64,000 bases of DNA from Caldilineaceae bacterium (GTDB taxonomy: Bacteria > Chloroflexota > Anaerolineae > Caldilineales > Caldilineaceae): the NCBI GenBank assembly GCA_026645575.1, contig JAPKMW010000005.1, positions 62,001 through 126,000 of the forward strand. The letters are read 5' to 3'. Below the pieces are notes generated by a model. It saw nothing but the letters and a program-made list of their open reading frames with translations. It was not told the origin of the DNA and did no database searches. This document shows positions 34,101 through 41,870 of the stretch, piece after piece (position 1 is the first letter of the stretch; every line of letters starts with the position of its first letter). Both the position numbers and the translations under genes were made by a program.

Positions 34101-37100
34101 CGACCAATGTGGGACTGTATCTGCTGACCATGCTGGCCGCACACGATCTGGGCTACATTAGCGCCACCGATTTGACTGTGCGCTTACGCTTCACCTTTGA
34201 CACCTTGGCCCGCCTGCAACGCTATCGCGGTCATTTTTTGAACTGGATCGACACCAGCAGCCTGCAACCGCTGCCGCCCAGCTATGTTTCCACGGTGGAT
34301 AGCGGCAATCTGGCCGCCTGTCTCCTGGCGTTGAAACATGGCTGTCTGGAACTGGCGCAGCAGCCAGTCTGGCGCCGGCAATGGTGGGAAGGGTTGCTCG
34401 ATACGATTGCACTGCTCTCGGCTACCGTGACGACTTTAGCTGTGACGACTTTAGCCGTGACGACTTCCGGCCACCCCAAAGACGCGCCGGTCGAACCCAA
34501 CGCGTTTGCCGACTTTCTCCAAGCACTGTATGAACGTGTGGCAACGGTGCGTAACCAACCGACGCAGTGGTTGCCCTTCTTAGAAACGCTCTTCAAGGTC
34601 GATCTCCCGCAATTGGACCGCTACCTGGCGGCGGCGCTTGAAACCAATGCCGCGCACCTGAGCCTGGAACAACTCCAGGGCTACCGCATTGCCAGCGAAC
34701 GCATCCACTACCACCTGCGCACGATGGAACGGGAAGTGACCACGCTTCTGCCCTGGTCGGAGTTGTTGGCGCAACCACCGGCGCTCTTTACTGCCAGTGA
34801 TACGTCGCCGGCAGTGGTGATGGCATGGGCAGATCTGCTCACGGCCCTGCCGGCCCAACCCAAATTGGGCGAGGTGGCGGCGCTTTGTGACGCCGGCCAA
34901 CAAGCCTTGGCGGCCTTAGGCGCACTCCTTGACACAAGGCCGGTTGCCACCGACCAGCCAGCAGGCGAGCCGATGATCGCGGCGGCGCGCACTTGGTGTG
35001 CCGATCTGGCGCAACGGCTCAAAACGGCGAAAACGACGGCTACCACCCTCTTAACCAACGCGGCGACCCTGGCGGCGGAGGCGGACAAGCTGGTGGCAGA
35101 GATGGATTTCAGCTTCCTCTATCACCAGCAGCGCAAAGTCTTTCACATTGGCTATAATCTTGATATCGGTCGGCTGGACAATAGTTACTATGACCTGATC
35201 GCCTCCGAGGCGCGGATTGCCAGTCTGCTGGCGATTGCCAAACATGATGTGCCGCAGGAACATTGGCTGCACCTGGCCCGCCCGCTCACAAAAACCAGCA
35301 CGGGCGAACAGGCGCTGCTCTCCTGGAGCGGCACCATGTTTGAATACCTCATGCCGCCGCTGCTGCTGCGCAGTTATCCTGACACCTTGCTCCATCAAAG
35401 TTGTCAGGCAGCGGTGGCGCAGCAGATCGCCTATGCCCAGAGCCGGAATGTGCCGTGGGGCATCTCCGAATCGGGTTTCTACACCTTTGACGCCGCAATG
35501 AATTACCAATATCGCGCCTTTGGCGTCCCCGGCTTGGGCTTTAAGCGTGGCCTGTCGGACGATCTGGTCATTGCGCCCTATGCCTCGCTCATGGCGTTGC
35601 CGGTGGCGCCCCAAGCGGTCTTCGCCAACATGCAACGGCTGACCGATCTCCAGGCGCTCGGTCGCTATGGCTTCTACGAGGCTATCGATTTCACGGCTGG
35701 TCATCTGACACTAGGCCAGGAGTATGCCATTGTCCGCTCCTACATGGCCCACCACCAGGGGATGATCATGCTCGCGCTGGCCGACTACTTGCAGGGCAAA
35801 CGCATGGTCGAACGCTTCCACGCCGAGCCGATGATCCAGAGTGTTGAGTTGCTGCTGCAAGAGCAACTGCCCCCTGGCGCGCCGCTGCAATACCCCCATG
35901 AGGATGAGCAAAAGGTCGCCCACCCGACCCGCGTGACGACGGCATCCCACCCCTGGTCGGCGCCGGTTGACTCGCCCATGCCGCTGGTGCATTTTCTCTC
36001 CAACGGGCGCTATGGTCTTCTGCTGACCAATGCCGGCGGCGGCTACAGCGGCGAGGGCGATTTGCGCTACACCCGTTGGCGCGCCGACACGACGTTGGAT
36101 GACTGGGGCTGCTGGCTCTATCTGCAAGATTTGGCGAGTGGCGCCCTTTGGTCGGCAACGCGTCAACCGACAGGCGTACGCGGCGACTATGAGGAAGTCG
36201 TCTTCCACCCCCATCTAGCCGAATTTCGCCGGCGGGATCACCAGATCGCCCTGCGGCTGGAAGTGACCGTAGCGCCCGACAGTGATGTCGAAGTGCGTCG
36301 CCTGCACCTGACCAATGAGAGCGGTCAGGCGCGGCGGCTGGGTGTAGCCAGCTATGGCGAAGTGGTGCTGGCGGCCAGTGGCGCCGATGGCCGTCACCCG
36401 GCCTTTGCCAAGCTCTTTGTGGAAAGTGAATATCTGGCCGATCTAGGGCTGTTGCTTTTCCGGCGTCGTCCCCGTTCCGCCACGGAAGAACCGCTTTTTC
36501 TCGCCCATATGTTGGCGCCAGGCCCGGAAGCGCCAGACGGGACGTCCATCCGCTATGAAAGTGACCGGGCGCGCTTTCTGGGGCGCGGCCAAAGCCTACA
36601 GCAGCCGGCGGCTTTGCGTGATCCCACCTGGTGGTCCGGTGATGGCGTAACCGGGGCAACGCTCGACCCGGTGATGGTTCTGGGGCGGGTGCTGGAATTG
36701 CCCCCCTACGCAACCGTGCAACTGGCCTGGTTGACCTTCACCGCCCCCACGCGTGAGGAAATTGTAACGTTGGCCCATCGCTACCGGGGCTGGAGCATGA
36801 TCGACCGGGCCTTTGTACGCGCCCACGGGCAGGCTGAGCGCGAGTTGCGACAATTGGGCTTTCAGGGCGATCTCTGGCGGCAGAGTCAACAACTGCTCTC
36901 ACTGCTCTGCTATCCCCACGCCGCCTTGCGCGCCGAACCAGCAATCCTGGCCGCCAACCGCCGCGGGCAGTCCAGCCTTTGGGGCTTTGGCATCTCCGGC
37001 GATTACCCGATTTTGCTCATGCGCATGAATGACGAAGGGCATGGCGAACTCTTGCATGACCTGGTGCTGGCCCACAGCTACTGGCGGCGGCGCGGCCTGC

Positions 37101-39850
37101 GCATCGACCTGGTAATCCTGAACCAACAGGACACCAACTATGGTCAGCCATTGCAAAACTATATCTACCGTCTGCTCCGTCGGCTCGACAGTGACAGTTG
37201 GGTCAACCAACGGGGCGGCATCTTCATCCTGCGCGCCGACCAGATGGGCGAGGCGGAACGCATCCTCTTACAGACCACGGCGCGTGTGCTGCTGGATGGG
37301 CGCCACGGGGGGCTGGCCGCGCAACTGACCAATCTGGAGCGCCGACCGACGCCGTTGCCGCTCTTTGAGCCGGTGGCCGCCTCGGTTCATCCCCCCGCCG
37401 CCGAGCCGCCACTGCCCCGTCCCACCGACCTTCAGTTTGACAATGACTTGGGCGGCTTTAGCGCCGATGGCCGTGAATATCAAATTTACCTGCGTCCCAA
37501 TGGGACAACCCTTGAAGCGACGCCGGCCCCCTGGATCAATGTGATTGCCAATCCCGACTTCGGCTTTCTCGCCAGTGAGGTTGGCGGCGGCTATAGTTGG
37601 GCGCGCAACAGCGGTGAAAACCGACTGACCCCCTGGCGCAATGACCCGGTCACAGATCTGCCGGCGGAAGCGCTCTACCTGCGCGACGAAGAGACGGCGG
37701 TGATCTGGTCGCCCATGCCGCAACCAATGCCCGCTCCGGCGCCCTATCTGGTGCGGCATGGCGCCGGCTATACCAGCTACGAACACAGCAGCTACCAGCT
37801 ACGCCAACAGGTCACGCTCTTTGCCGCCACCAATGCGCCGGTGAAGATTGTCCAGGTGCGGCTGACCAATGCCGGCGACCGCCCCCGCCGCGTGACCGTC
37901 ACCTATTACGCCGAATGGGTGCTAGGGGTCAACCGGGAGCAGAGCCAGCAAACGATTGTCCCGGAGTATGAAGAAAGCGTGCAAGCGCTGCTGGCCCACA
38001 ATGCTTACAATAGCGAATTTGGCGACCGGGTCGCCTTTGTCGCCGCCGGCAAGGAACTGCACGGCTTGACAGCAGACCGCACTGAGTTTCTGGGGCGGCT
38101 GGGGAGTTTACAACGACCGGCGGCGCTCCATCGGATTGGGCTGGCGAGTCGCGTTGAAGCGGGGCTTGATCCGTGTGCCGCATTGCAACTACATGTCGAT
38201 CTGCCGGTGGGTGGCGAAGAAACGGTCTGGTTCCTCATCGGTCAGGGCGCGAACCGGGACGAGAGCCTGGCGCTGGTGCGCCGCTTCCGCGACCCGGAAG
38301 AGGTGGCGGCAAGCTGGCAAGCCGTCCACGAACAGTGGAACGCCATCCTGGGCGCCGTGACCGTAACGACACCTGATCCTGCCATGAACCTGCTCCTCAA
38401 CCATTGGCTGCTCTACCAGGCGCTGGCCAGCCGCATCTGGGGGCGGTCGGCGCTCTACCAGTCGAGCGGCGCTTATGGGTTCCGCGACCAGTTGCAGGAT
38501 ATGTTGGCCTTGATCCATGCCCAGCCCGACCTGGTGCGTGAACATCTGTTGCGTAGCGCCCGTCACCAGTTTGAAGCCGGCGATGTTCTCCACTGGTGGC
38601 ATCCACCGTCGGGGCGCGGGGTGCGCACAAGGATTAGCGATGATCTGGCCTGGCTGCCCTATGTCACCGCGGCGTATGTGGCCGCTACGGGTGACACGGC
38701 TGTCTTGAATGAACAGGCGCCCTTCCTGCGCGGTGAAGCGCTAGGTAAGGAAGAAGAACGCTACGCCCAGTACGAGGCGACCACGACGATGAGTACCCTC
38801 TACGAACATTGTCGCCGCGCCCTGACCAAAGCGGTGACCGTCGGTGAGCATGGCCTTCCGCTCATGGGCGCCGGGGATTGGAATGACGGCATGAATCGCG
38901 TCGGCATTCACGGTAAAGGCGAGAGCATCTGGCTAGGCTGGTTCCTCCACCGCACCTTGACCCTGTTTGCGGCCTTGTGCGACACCATCAACGAACACCA
39001 ACAGGCCGAACGGTATCGCACCCAAGCAGAGGCGATCCGTGCGGCGTTGGAAGAACATGGCTGGGACGGCGCCTGGTATCGCCGCGCCTACTATGATGAC
39101 GGCACGCCACTCGGTTCGGCGCAAAACCAGGAGTGTCAGATTGACGCCATTGCCCAGTCATGGGCAGTCCTTAGTGGCGCGGCGGATGCGGACCGGGCGC
39201 GTCAGGCGATGCAGGCCGTCTTGGAACGGCTCGTGCGGCGGGAAGATCGCTTGTTGCTGCTCTTTACGCCCCCTTTTGACAAGACCCCGCGTGATCCCGG
39301 CTATATCAAAGGCTACCTGCCCGGCATTCGTGAAAATGGCGGCCAATACACCCATGCCGCGCTCTGGACGATCTGGGCCTTTGCCGAATTGGGCGACGGC
39401 GACACCGCCGAAGAACTCTTTCGGCTGATCAACCCGATCTATCGCAGTAACTCGCCAGAAAAGGCGGCGCACTACAAAGTGGAACCCTATGTCATCTCGG
39501 CGGATGTCTACGGTGTTGCGCCTCATCAAGGTCGCGGCGGCTGGACCTGGTACACCGGCTCCAGCGGCTGGATGTATCGGCTGGGCATTGAAGCCATCCT
39601 TGGCCTGCAACGGGTGGGGACGACGCTGGTGGTCAACCCCTGCATTCCCAAAGCGTGGTCAGGCTATACCATGCATTATCGGTATGGGCAAGCGGTATAT
39701 GAAATCCAGGTGGAAAATCCAGATGGCGTCAACCGTGGCGTGCGCCGCCTGACGCTGGATGGGAAAGCTGTCGCCGGCAACGCCATTCCGTTGGTCGATG
39801 ATGGGGCGCGTCATAATGTGGTGATTGTCTTGGGGCGAGCGGCTCAGTAA
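31085..39850 (+). CDS. ndvB: Cyclic beta-1,2-glucan synthase
   Basis: A 2,921-residue membrane enzyme that builds linear beta-1,2-glucan from UDP-glucose and closes it into rings. Order: N-terminal helical region; membrane helices near 362-420; GT84 glycosyltransferase with DADTVLP (about 577) and SHRWVRGDWQLLPWL (about 725; QxxRW-like); further membrane helices near 775-850 and 900-945; the middle cyclisation region (GH189-type, YNLDIGRLDNSYYDLIASEA near 1356 and WGISESGFYTFDAAMNYQ near 1457); two beta-sandwich halves; and a C-terminal GH94 phosphorylase-like domain, with GDWNDGMNR at 2597-2605 carrying the catalytic Asp. Length and order match alpha-proteobacterial NdvB/ChvB. ATG 31085 has GGGAAGG upstream. 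A 15-bp tandem repeat (34427-34465) adds TTLAV units. No glucan exporter (ndvA) is nearby. Confidence 0.95.
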   Translation: MSLPLSDSIVQDEAPLQESQGAPLPGRLQQTASALALSHAILPASRPTRRGLPTNQLPLPQRIPQLARFLRHVHVHLTTAADEALAASYAAEWLLDNFYAVEQALRQVQEDLPIGYYRQLPKLGAPAALAGYPRVYAIARAFLAFEEYQFDLARFVRFALAYQQQTPLTMGEVWALPIMLRFVLLEDLALTAQRIAGLTDAHSYDSIERPTTLEPGELVATAIPNLRQLDTQDWPSFFEQVSIVHQLLTGDPAGLYARMDFTTRNHYRTQIEQLAVGADVSEVEVTATVVELAQVAYTAATHANGALGELIGETAGDLDLTLPRPCHVGYYLLDAGRNQVAARIRYRPTRWTRVQQWLRRQPTPVYLGSITFTALLILALVVGYGMRVGASAWGLTGILLLALVPALTLAVNFVNWLVTHTLSPQVLPKLDFSDGIPEQCRTIVVIPALIAGQSDVTTLFNELEQHYLRNPDPYLGFALLSDFSDAPAQTMPEDAALLEHAHALVTALNERYDHQPFYFFHRERRWNPSEAHWMGWERKRGKLHEFNALLRGAADTSYTVQTGNLALLPTMRYVITLDADTVLPSEGAHRLIGALAHPLNRAEVDPATGKVSAGYTVLQPRAMIKPTSANRSLFTRIFAGDAGFDLYTLAVSDVYQDLFGVGIYVGKGIYDIDAFERSLAQRVPENTLLSHDLFEGIHGRVGLATDILLYEDYPPHYLVNMARSHRWVRGDWQLLPWLLPRTPRTSPGVTVTGVRRERNDLALIDRWKIADNLRRSLLAPALLLLFLAGWTVLPGSPWVWTLLGLLTPAFSLIASAITGLIQALRTTSGRPWPRFIQPLRNNALRWLLFLAFLPHEAVLTLDAIGRTLVRLTIRRRKLLEWTTAARAVRLFGSEVTLETTLVRMLPAMILVALIALLVSIVNPRAIFVSAPFFVVWLLAAEIAYWISRPVVTAAPPPTNDQRRALRLLARRTWLFYEQFVGPNDNWLPPDHFQEEPRGVVAHRTSPTNVGLYLLTMLAAHDLGYISATDLTVRLRFTFDTLARLQRYRGHFLNWIDTSSLQPLPPSYVSTVDSGNLAACLLALKHGCLELAQQPVWRRQWWEGLLDTIALLSATVTTLAVTTLAVTTSGHPKDAPVEPNAFADFLQALYERVATVRNQPTQWLPFLETLFKVDLPQLDRYLAAALETNAAHLSLEQLQGYRIASERIHYHLRTMEREVTTLLPWSELLAQPPALFTASDTSPAVVMAWADLLTALPAQPKLGEVAALCDAGQQALAALGALLDTRPVATDQPAGEPMIAAARTWCADLAQRLKTAKTTATTLLTNAATLAAEADKLVAEMDFSFLYHQQRKVFHIGYNLDIGRLDNSYYDLIASEARIASLLAIAKHDVPQEHWLHLARPLTKTSTGEQALLSWSGTMFEYLMPPLLLRSYPDTLLHQSCQAAVAQQIAYAQSRNVPWGISESGFYTFDAAMNYQYRAFGVPGLGFKRGLSDDLVIAPYASLMALPVAPQAVFANMQRLTDLQALGRYGFYEAIDFTAGHLTLGQEYAIVRSYMAHHQGMIMLALADYLQGKRMVERFHAEPMIQSVELLLQEQLPPGAPLQYPHEDEQKVAHPTRVTTASHPWSAPVDSPMPLVHFLSNGRYGLLLTNAGGGYSGEGDLRYTRWRADTTLDDWGCWLYLQDLASGALWSATRQPTGVRGDYEEVVFHPHLAEFRRRDHQIALRLEVTVAPDSDVEVRRLHLTNESGQARRLGVASYGEVVLAASGADGRHPAFAKLFVESEYLADLGLLLFRRRPRSATEEPLFLAHMLAPGPEAPDGTSIRYESDRARFLGRGQSLQQPAALRDPTWWSGDGVTGATLDPVMVLGRVLELPPYATVQLAWLTFTAPTREEIVTLAHRYRGWSMIDRAFVRAHGQAERELRQLGFQGDLWRQSQQLLSLLCYPHAALRAEPAILAANRRGQSSLWGFGISGDYPILLMRMNDEGHGELLHDLVLAHSYWRRRGLRIDLVILNQQDTNYGQPLQNYIYRLLRRLDSDSWVNQRGGIFILRADQMGEAERILLQTTARVLLDGRHGGLAAQLTNLERRPTPLPLFEPVAASVHPPAAEPPLPRPTDLQFDNDLGGFSADGREYQIYLRPNGTTLEATPAPWINVIANPDFGFLASEVGGGYSWARNSGENRLTPWRNDPVTDLPAEALYLRDEETAVIWSPMPQPMPAPAPYLVRHGAGYTSYEHSSYQLRQQVTLFAATNAPVKIVQVRLTNAGDRPRRVTVTYYAEWVLGVNREQSQQTIVPEYEESVQALLAHNAYNSEFGDRVAFVAAGKELHGLTADRTEFLGRLGSLQRPAALHRIGLASRVEAGLDPCAALQLHVDLPVGGEETVWFLIGQGANRDESLALVRRFRDPEEVAASWQAVHEQWNAILGAVTVTTPDPAMNLLLNHWLLYQALASRIWGRSALYQSSGAYGFRDQLQDMLALIHAQPDLVREHLLRSARHQFEAGDVLHWWHPPSGRGVRTRISDDLAWLPYVTAAYVAATGDTAVLNEQAPFLRGEALGKEEERYAQYEATTTMSTLYEHCRRALTKAVTVGEHGLPLMGAGDWNDGMNRVGIHGKGESIWLGWFLHRTLTLFAALCDTINEHQQAERYRTQAEAIRAALEEHGWDGAWYRRAYYDDGTPLGSAQNQECQIDAIAQSWAVLSGAADADRARQAMQAVLERLVRREDRLLLLFTPPFDKTPRDPGYIKGYLPGIRENGGQYTHAALWTIWAFAELGDGDTAEELFRLINPIYRSNSPEKAAHYKVEPYVISADVYGVAPHQGRGGWTWYTGSSGWMYRLGIEAILGLQRVGTTLVVNPCIPKAWSGYTMHYRYGQAVYEIQVENPDGVNRGVRRLTLDGKAVAGNAIPLVDDGARHNVVIVLGRAAQ
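34427..34465 (+). repeat. 15-bp tandem repeat inside the cyclic glucan synthase gene
   Basis: GTGACGACTTTAGC(T/C) occurs 2.6 times in a row, coding VTTLAVTTLAVTT. The word ACGACTTTAGCCGT is itself partly self-complementary and recalls small palindromic repeats, so this may be a repeat element that entered a tolerant linker. Confidence 0.75.
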
Positions 39851-39910
39851 TCGTCAACAGGAGCGCTGGCAGCATGGTTACAGCGTTCACCTGCACTCCT
39901 GTCAAGCAAC

Positions 39911-40178
39911 TCAATGCTTCTCTGCGGGCGGCGTGACCTTTGTTGATTGCGCTTGTAGTGAGCTTTCGATCTGCTTCATCAGCGCGATCAACTCTTCCGG
40001 CCCCAAGCCGAGCAGTCTTTCTTCTGGCGGGGCATGGGCGACCACTTCTTGGCGTAATGCGGTATTCTGCGCTAAGAAATGCTCTACATCTTCCGGCGCC
40101 AAGCCAGAGACGCTCTTCGAGCGAAGCGCTGGCGACTACATGCTTACGCACTTGCGAACGAATTTCGCCGGTGAGCAT
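39911..40178 (-). pseudogene. Frameshifted C-terminal remnant of a nuclease/transposase-like gene
   Basis: Minus-strand frame from 40178 reads MLTGEIRSQVRKHVVASASL and then EERLWLG; near 40085 the reading frame shifts by one base and continues as APEDVEHFLAQNTALRQEVV, then APPEERLLGLGPEELIALMK, to TGA at 39911. The two halves repeat the idea V(V)A.A..EERL.GL.PE, a C-terminal tail I associate with Rpn/DUF4351-like proteins in this phylum. No start region is left. Perfect palindromes border it on the upstream side. Confidence 0.6.
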
Positions 40179-40197
40179 CAGTGTATTCCTCTTTGTC

Positions 40198-40237
40198 CGC
40201 CTCGTAGGGGCACGATATATCGTGCCCCTACGAGGCG
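40198..40237. repeat. 40-bp perfect palindrome without loop
   Basis: CGCCTCGTAGGGGCACGATA and its complement abut directly at 40217/40218. Shares CGTAGGG arms with the palindrome 108 bp further on and with the element at 19451. Confidence 0.9.
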
Positions 40238-40344
40238 TGATGTGCTAAATAGTAGATTACGGCTAGTTTAATGCAGAGATGTAAGGTTGTCAAGGGTTGC
40301 GATGGGGTGACCGCTTGCAGTCCGCTGTCAGCTTATGGTCAGGG

Positions 40345-40390
40345 ACGCGTTTCGTAGGGTCATGACATGTCATGACCCTACGAAACGCGT
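40345..40390. repeat. 46-bp perfect palindrome without loop, reaching a stop codon
   Basis: ACGCGTTTCGTAGGGTCATG... (40345-40367) and its exact complement (40368-40390). The last base is also the first base of the nucleotidyltransferase stop codon read from the other strand (TAA on minus). Confidence 0.9.
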
Positions 40391-41265
40391 TATAGCTGAA
40401 ATTTGGGCTGATACAGATTGTCGGCTAACGCCACAACCTCACGCCAACTTTGGGCGAGTTGTTGCACCGTTTGCGTCAGTTCGGCGGCGGTGCTACCCGG
40501 ATGGGCCAGCATGGCATTAATCTCCTCACAATACCCCGCTGGCAGGAGAGGAAAGGTGGCAATGGTTGTCATGACCGCTTTGTCTCGCAAGAAATAGCGT
40601 TCATTGAGAGCAAAGAGCGCCTGGGTTAGATTGGCGGTAATGCGCGTAAGACAGCCGACCGTGTTGTAGATCTCTCCTTTGGCGGCGTAGTCACGCGCAA
40701 AGAGCAAGATAAATTCGGCAGCCCAGAGGCAATCGCCCACGATCTTCGCTTTGAGCGGGGGTGGATAGGTGGCAACTCGGGCTTTGAGCACAGCCATCAC
40801 ACCGGTTGGGTCGTAGAGCGGCAGGCAGATCTGGGTTTCGGCCAGGTAGATCACGCTGTAGAAGCCGTGGGTTGGCTGTTGGTTGTCATCGTGGTGGGTG
40901 ATGCCCTGGTGCGCTTCGATGATGGTGTGCTGGAGATGATCCAGGTTGCGATAGAGAAAATCAACCTTGCCCTGCGCCGTCTGAATCCAGGCGCCGCCAT
41001 TCACCCAGGCGCCCCATTCGTAGAAGCCGGTAACAGTCGGCGTCCCTTGCACAGAAAGGCGGCTGGCAATCGCTTTAATAGCGGGAATAGCAAAGGGGTT
41101 GGCTTCCCAGTAATAGAGGCCCACATCCAGGTCGGAGGCGGCATGGTGGGCGCCGGCGGCATAGGAACCGCCCAGAACAATGGCTGCAACGCCAGGGATC
41201 ACACGTAGTTGCGCAACCAGTTCTCTAAGCAATGAGCGCTTTGCTTCTGGTATAGTTGATGTCAT
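40390..41265 (-). CDS. Nucleotidyltransferase-fold protein
   Basis: A 291-residue protein with a Pol-beta-type nucleotidyltransferase domain at the N-terminus: VAAIVLGGSYAAGAHHAASD gives the GGSxxxG motif and SDLDVGLYY the two metal-binding Asp residues (D-x-D). GGAWIQTAQGKVDFLYRNL supplies the third acidic strand. The rest is a helical bundle (AEFILLFARDYAAKGEIYNT). It resembles aminoglycoside- or HEPN-linked nucleotidyltransferases; the target is unknown. It is isolated between palindromes and has no partner gene. Confidence 0.85.
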   Translation of the reverse strand: MTSTIPEAKRSLLRELVAQLRVIPGVAAIVLGGSYAAGAHHAASDLDVGLYYWEANPFAIPAIKAIASRLSVQGTPTVTGFYEWGAWVNGGAWIQTAQGKVDFLYRNLDHLQHTIIEAHQGITHHDDNQQPTHGFYSVIYLAETQICLPLYDPTGVMAVLKARVATYPPPLKAKIVGDCLWAAEFILLFARDYAAKGEIYNTVGCLTRITANLTQALFALNERYFLRDKAVMTTIATFPLLPAGYCEEINAMLAHPGSTAAELTQTVQQLAQSWREVVALADNLYQPKFQL

Positions 41266-41324
41266 CGTCGGAAATAAACTCCCAAGTGAGAGAAAGGACA
41301 GCCTACTCGTCGCGGTAAGGAAGG

Positions 41325-41341
41325 GCCGGTCACGGACCGGC
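41325..41341. repeat. Short palindrome, GCCGGTCACGGACCGGC
   Basis: An exact copy of the module within 28611-28667. Flanking AGCCGGCTAAGTAGCT suggests a decayed outer arm. It lies in the 294-bp gap 41266-41559, which otherwise holds only the promoter at 41394-41424. Confidence 0.75.
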
Positions 41342-41393
41342 TAGGAGCCGGCTAAGTAGCTACGGAAGAGTTAGTATAGCAAGTTTCTTCGCA

Positions 41394-41424
41394 TTGTCAA
41401 ACGATCCCAATTTTTCGGTATAAT
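41394..41424 (+). promoter_or_regulatory. Candidate sigma-70-type promoter
   Basis: TTGTCA (41394-41399) and TATAAT (41419-41424) with a 19-base spacer, 136 bases before the start of the 66-residue protein. The spacing is long but the boxes are good. Confidence 0.45.
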
Positions 41425-41559
41425 TGTATCTATCTTTGTACCCCATTTCTATACCCTGACTGGATCACTCACGGGGAAACTGTTTTATACTAGCGGCGGC
41501 TAGCGTATCTGGCCATACAGACGCGCAAGTCGCAACATCATCCAATCAACAAAAGGAAC

Positions 41560-41760
41560 ATGACTATGCAGCTATCCATTGCACCCAAGTTTGTTATGCG
41601 GCAGCAAACGCCGAAGCAGCCTGCGCCTGAAGCAGAGTTGTTACAACCTACCACTGATGAGAAAGGCAAACCCTCGCCCTTCTATGCGTTGGCCGTTGTC
41701 GTGCGCATTGGCGTTCTGGGAACCGTCCTCTTCCATGCCATGACCTTCTGGCCTTGGTGA
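41560..41760 (+). CDS. Small single-pass membrane protein
   Basis: A 66-residue protein of no known family. AAAAGGAA precedes ATG 41560. The N-terminal 40 residues are polar (QTPKQPAPEAELLQPTTDE), followed by one likely membrane helix (FYALAVVVRIGVLGTVLFHA) and the ending MTFWPW. The composition and ribosome site support a real gene, upstream of the DHH phosphoesterase. The function is unknown. Confidence 0.5.
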   Translation: MTMQLSIAPKFVMRQQTPKQPAPEAELLQPTTDEKGKPSPFYALAVVVRIGVLGTVLFHAMTFWPW

Positions 41761-41870
41761 GAATGAGTGTGAGAAAAGGTCGTGAAAAAATCTGGTCGCC
41801 TGTTGGCGGGCAGGGTGCTGCCCGCCCAGTGCGCGCCGCTATCCAGATTAGCAAAGTAGACGCCATCCCC

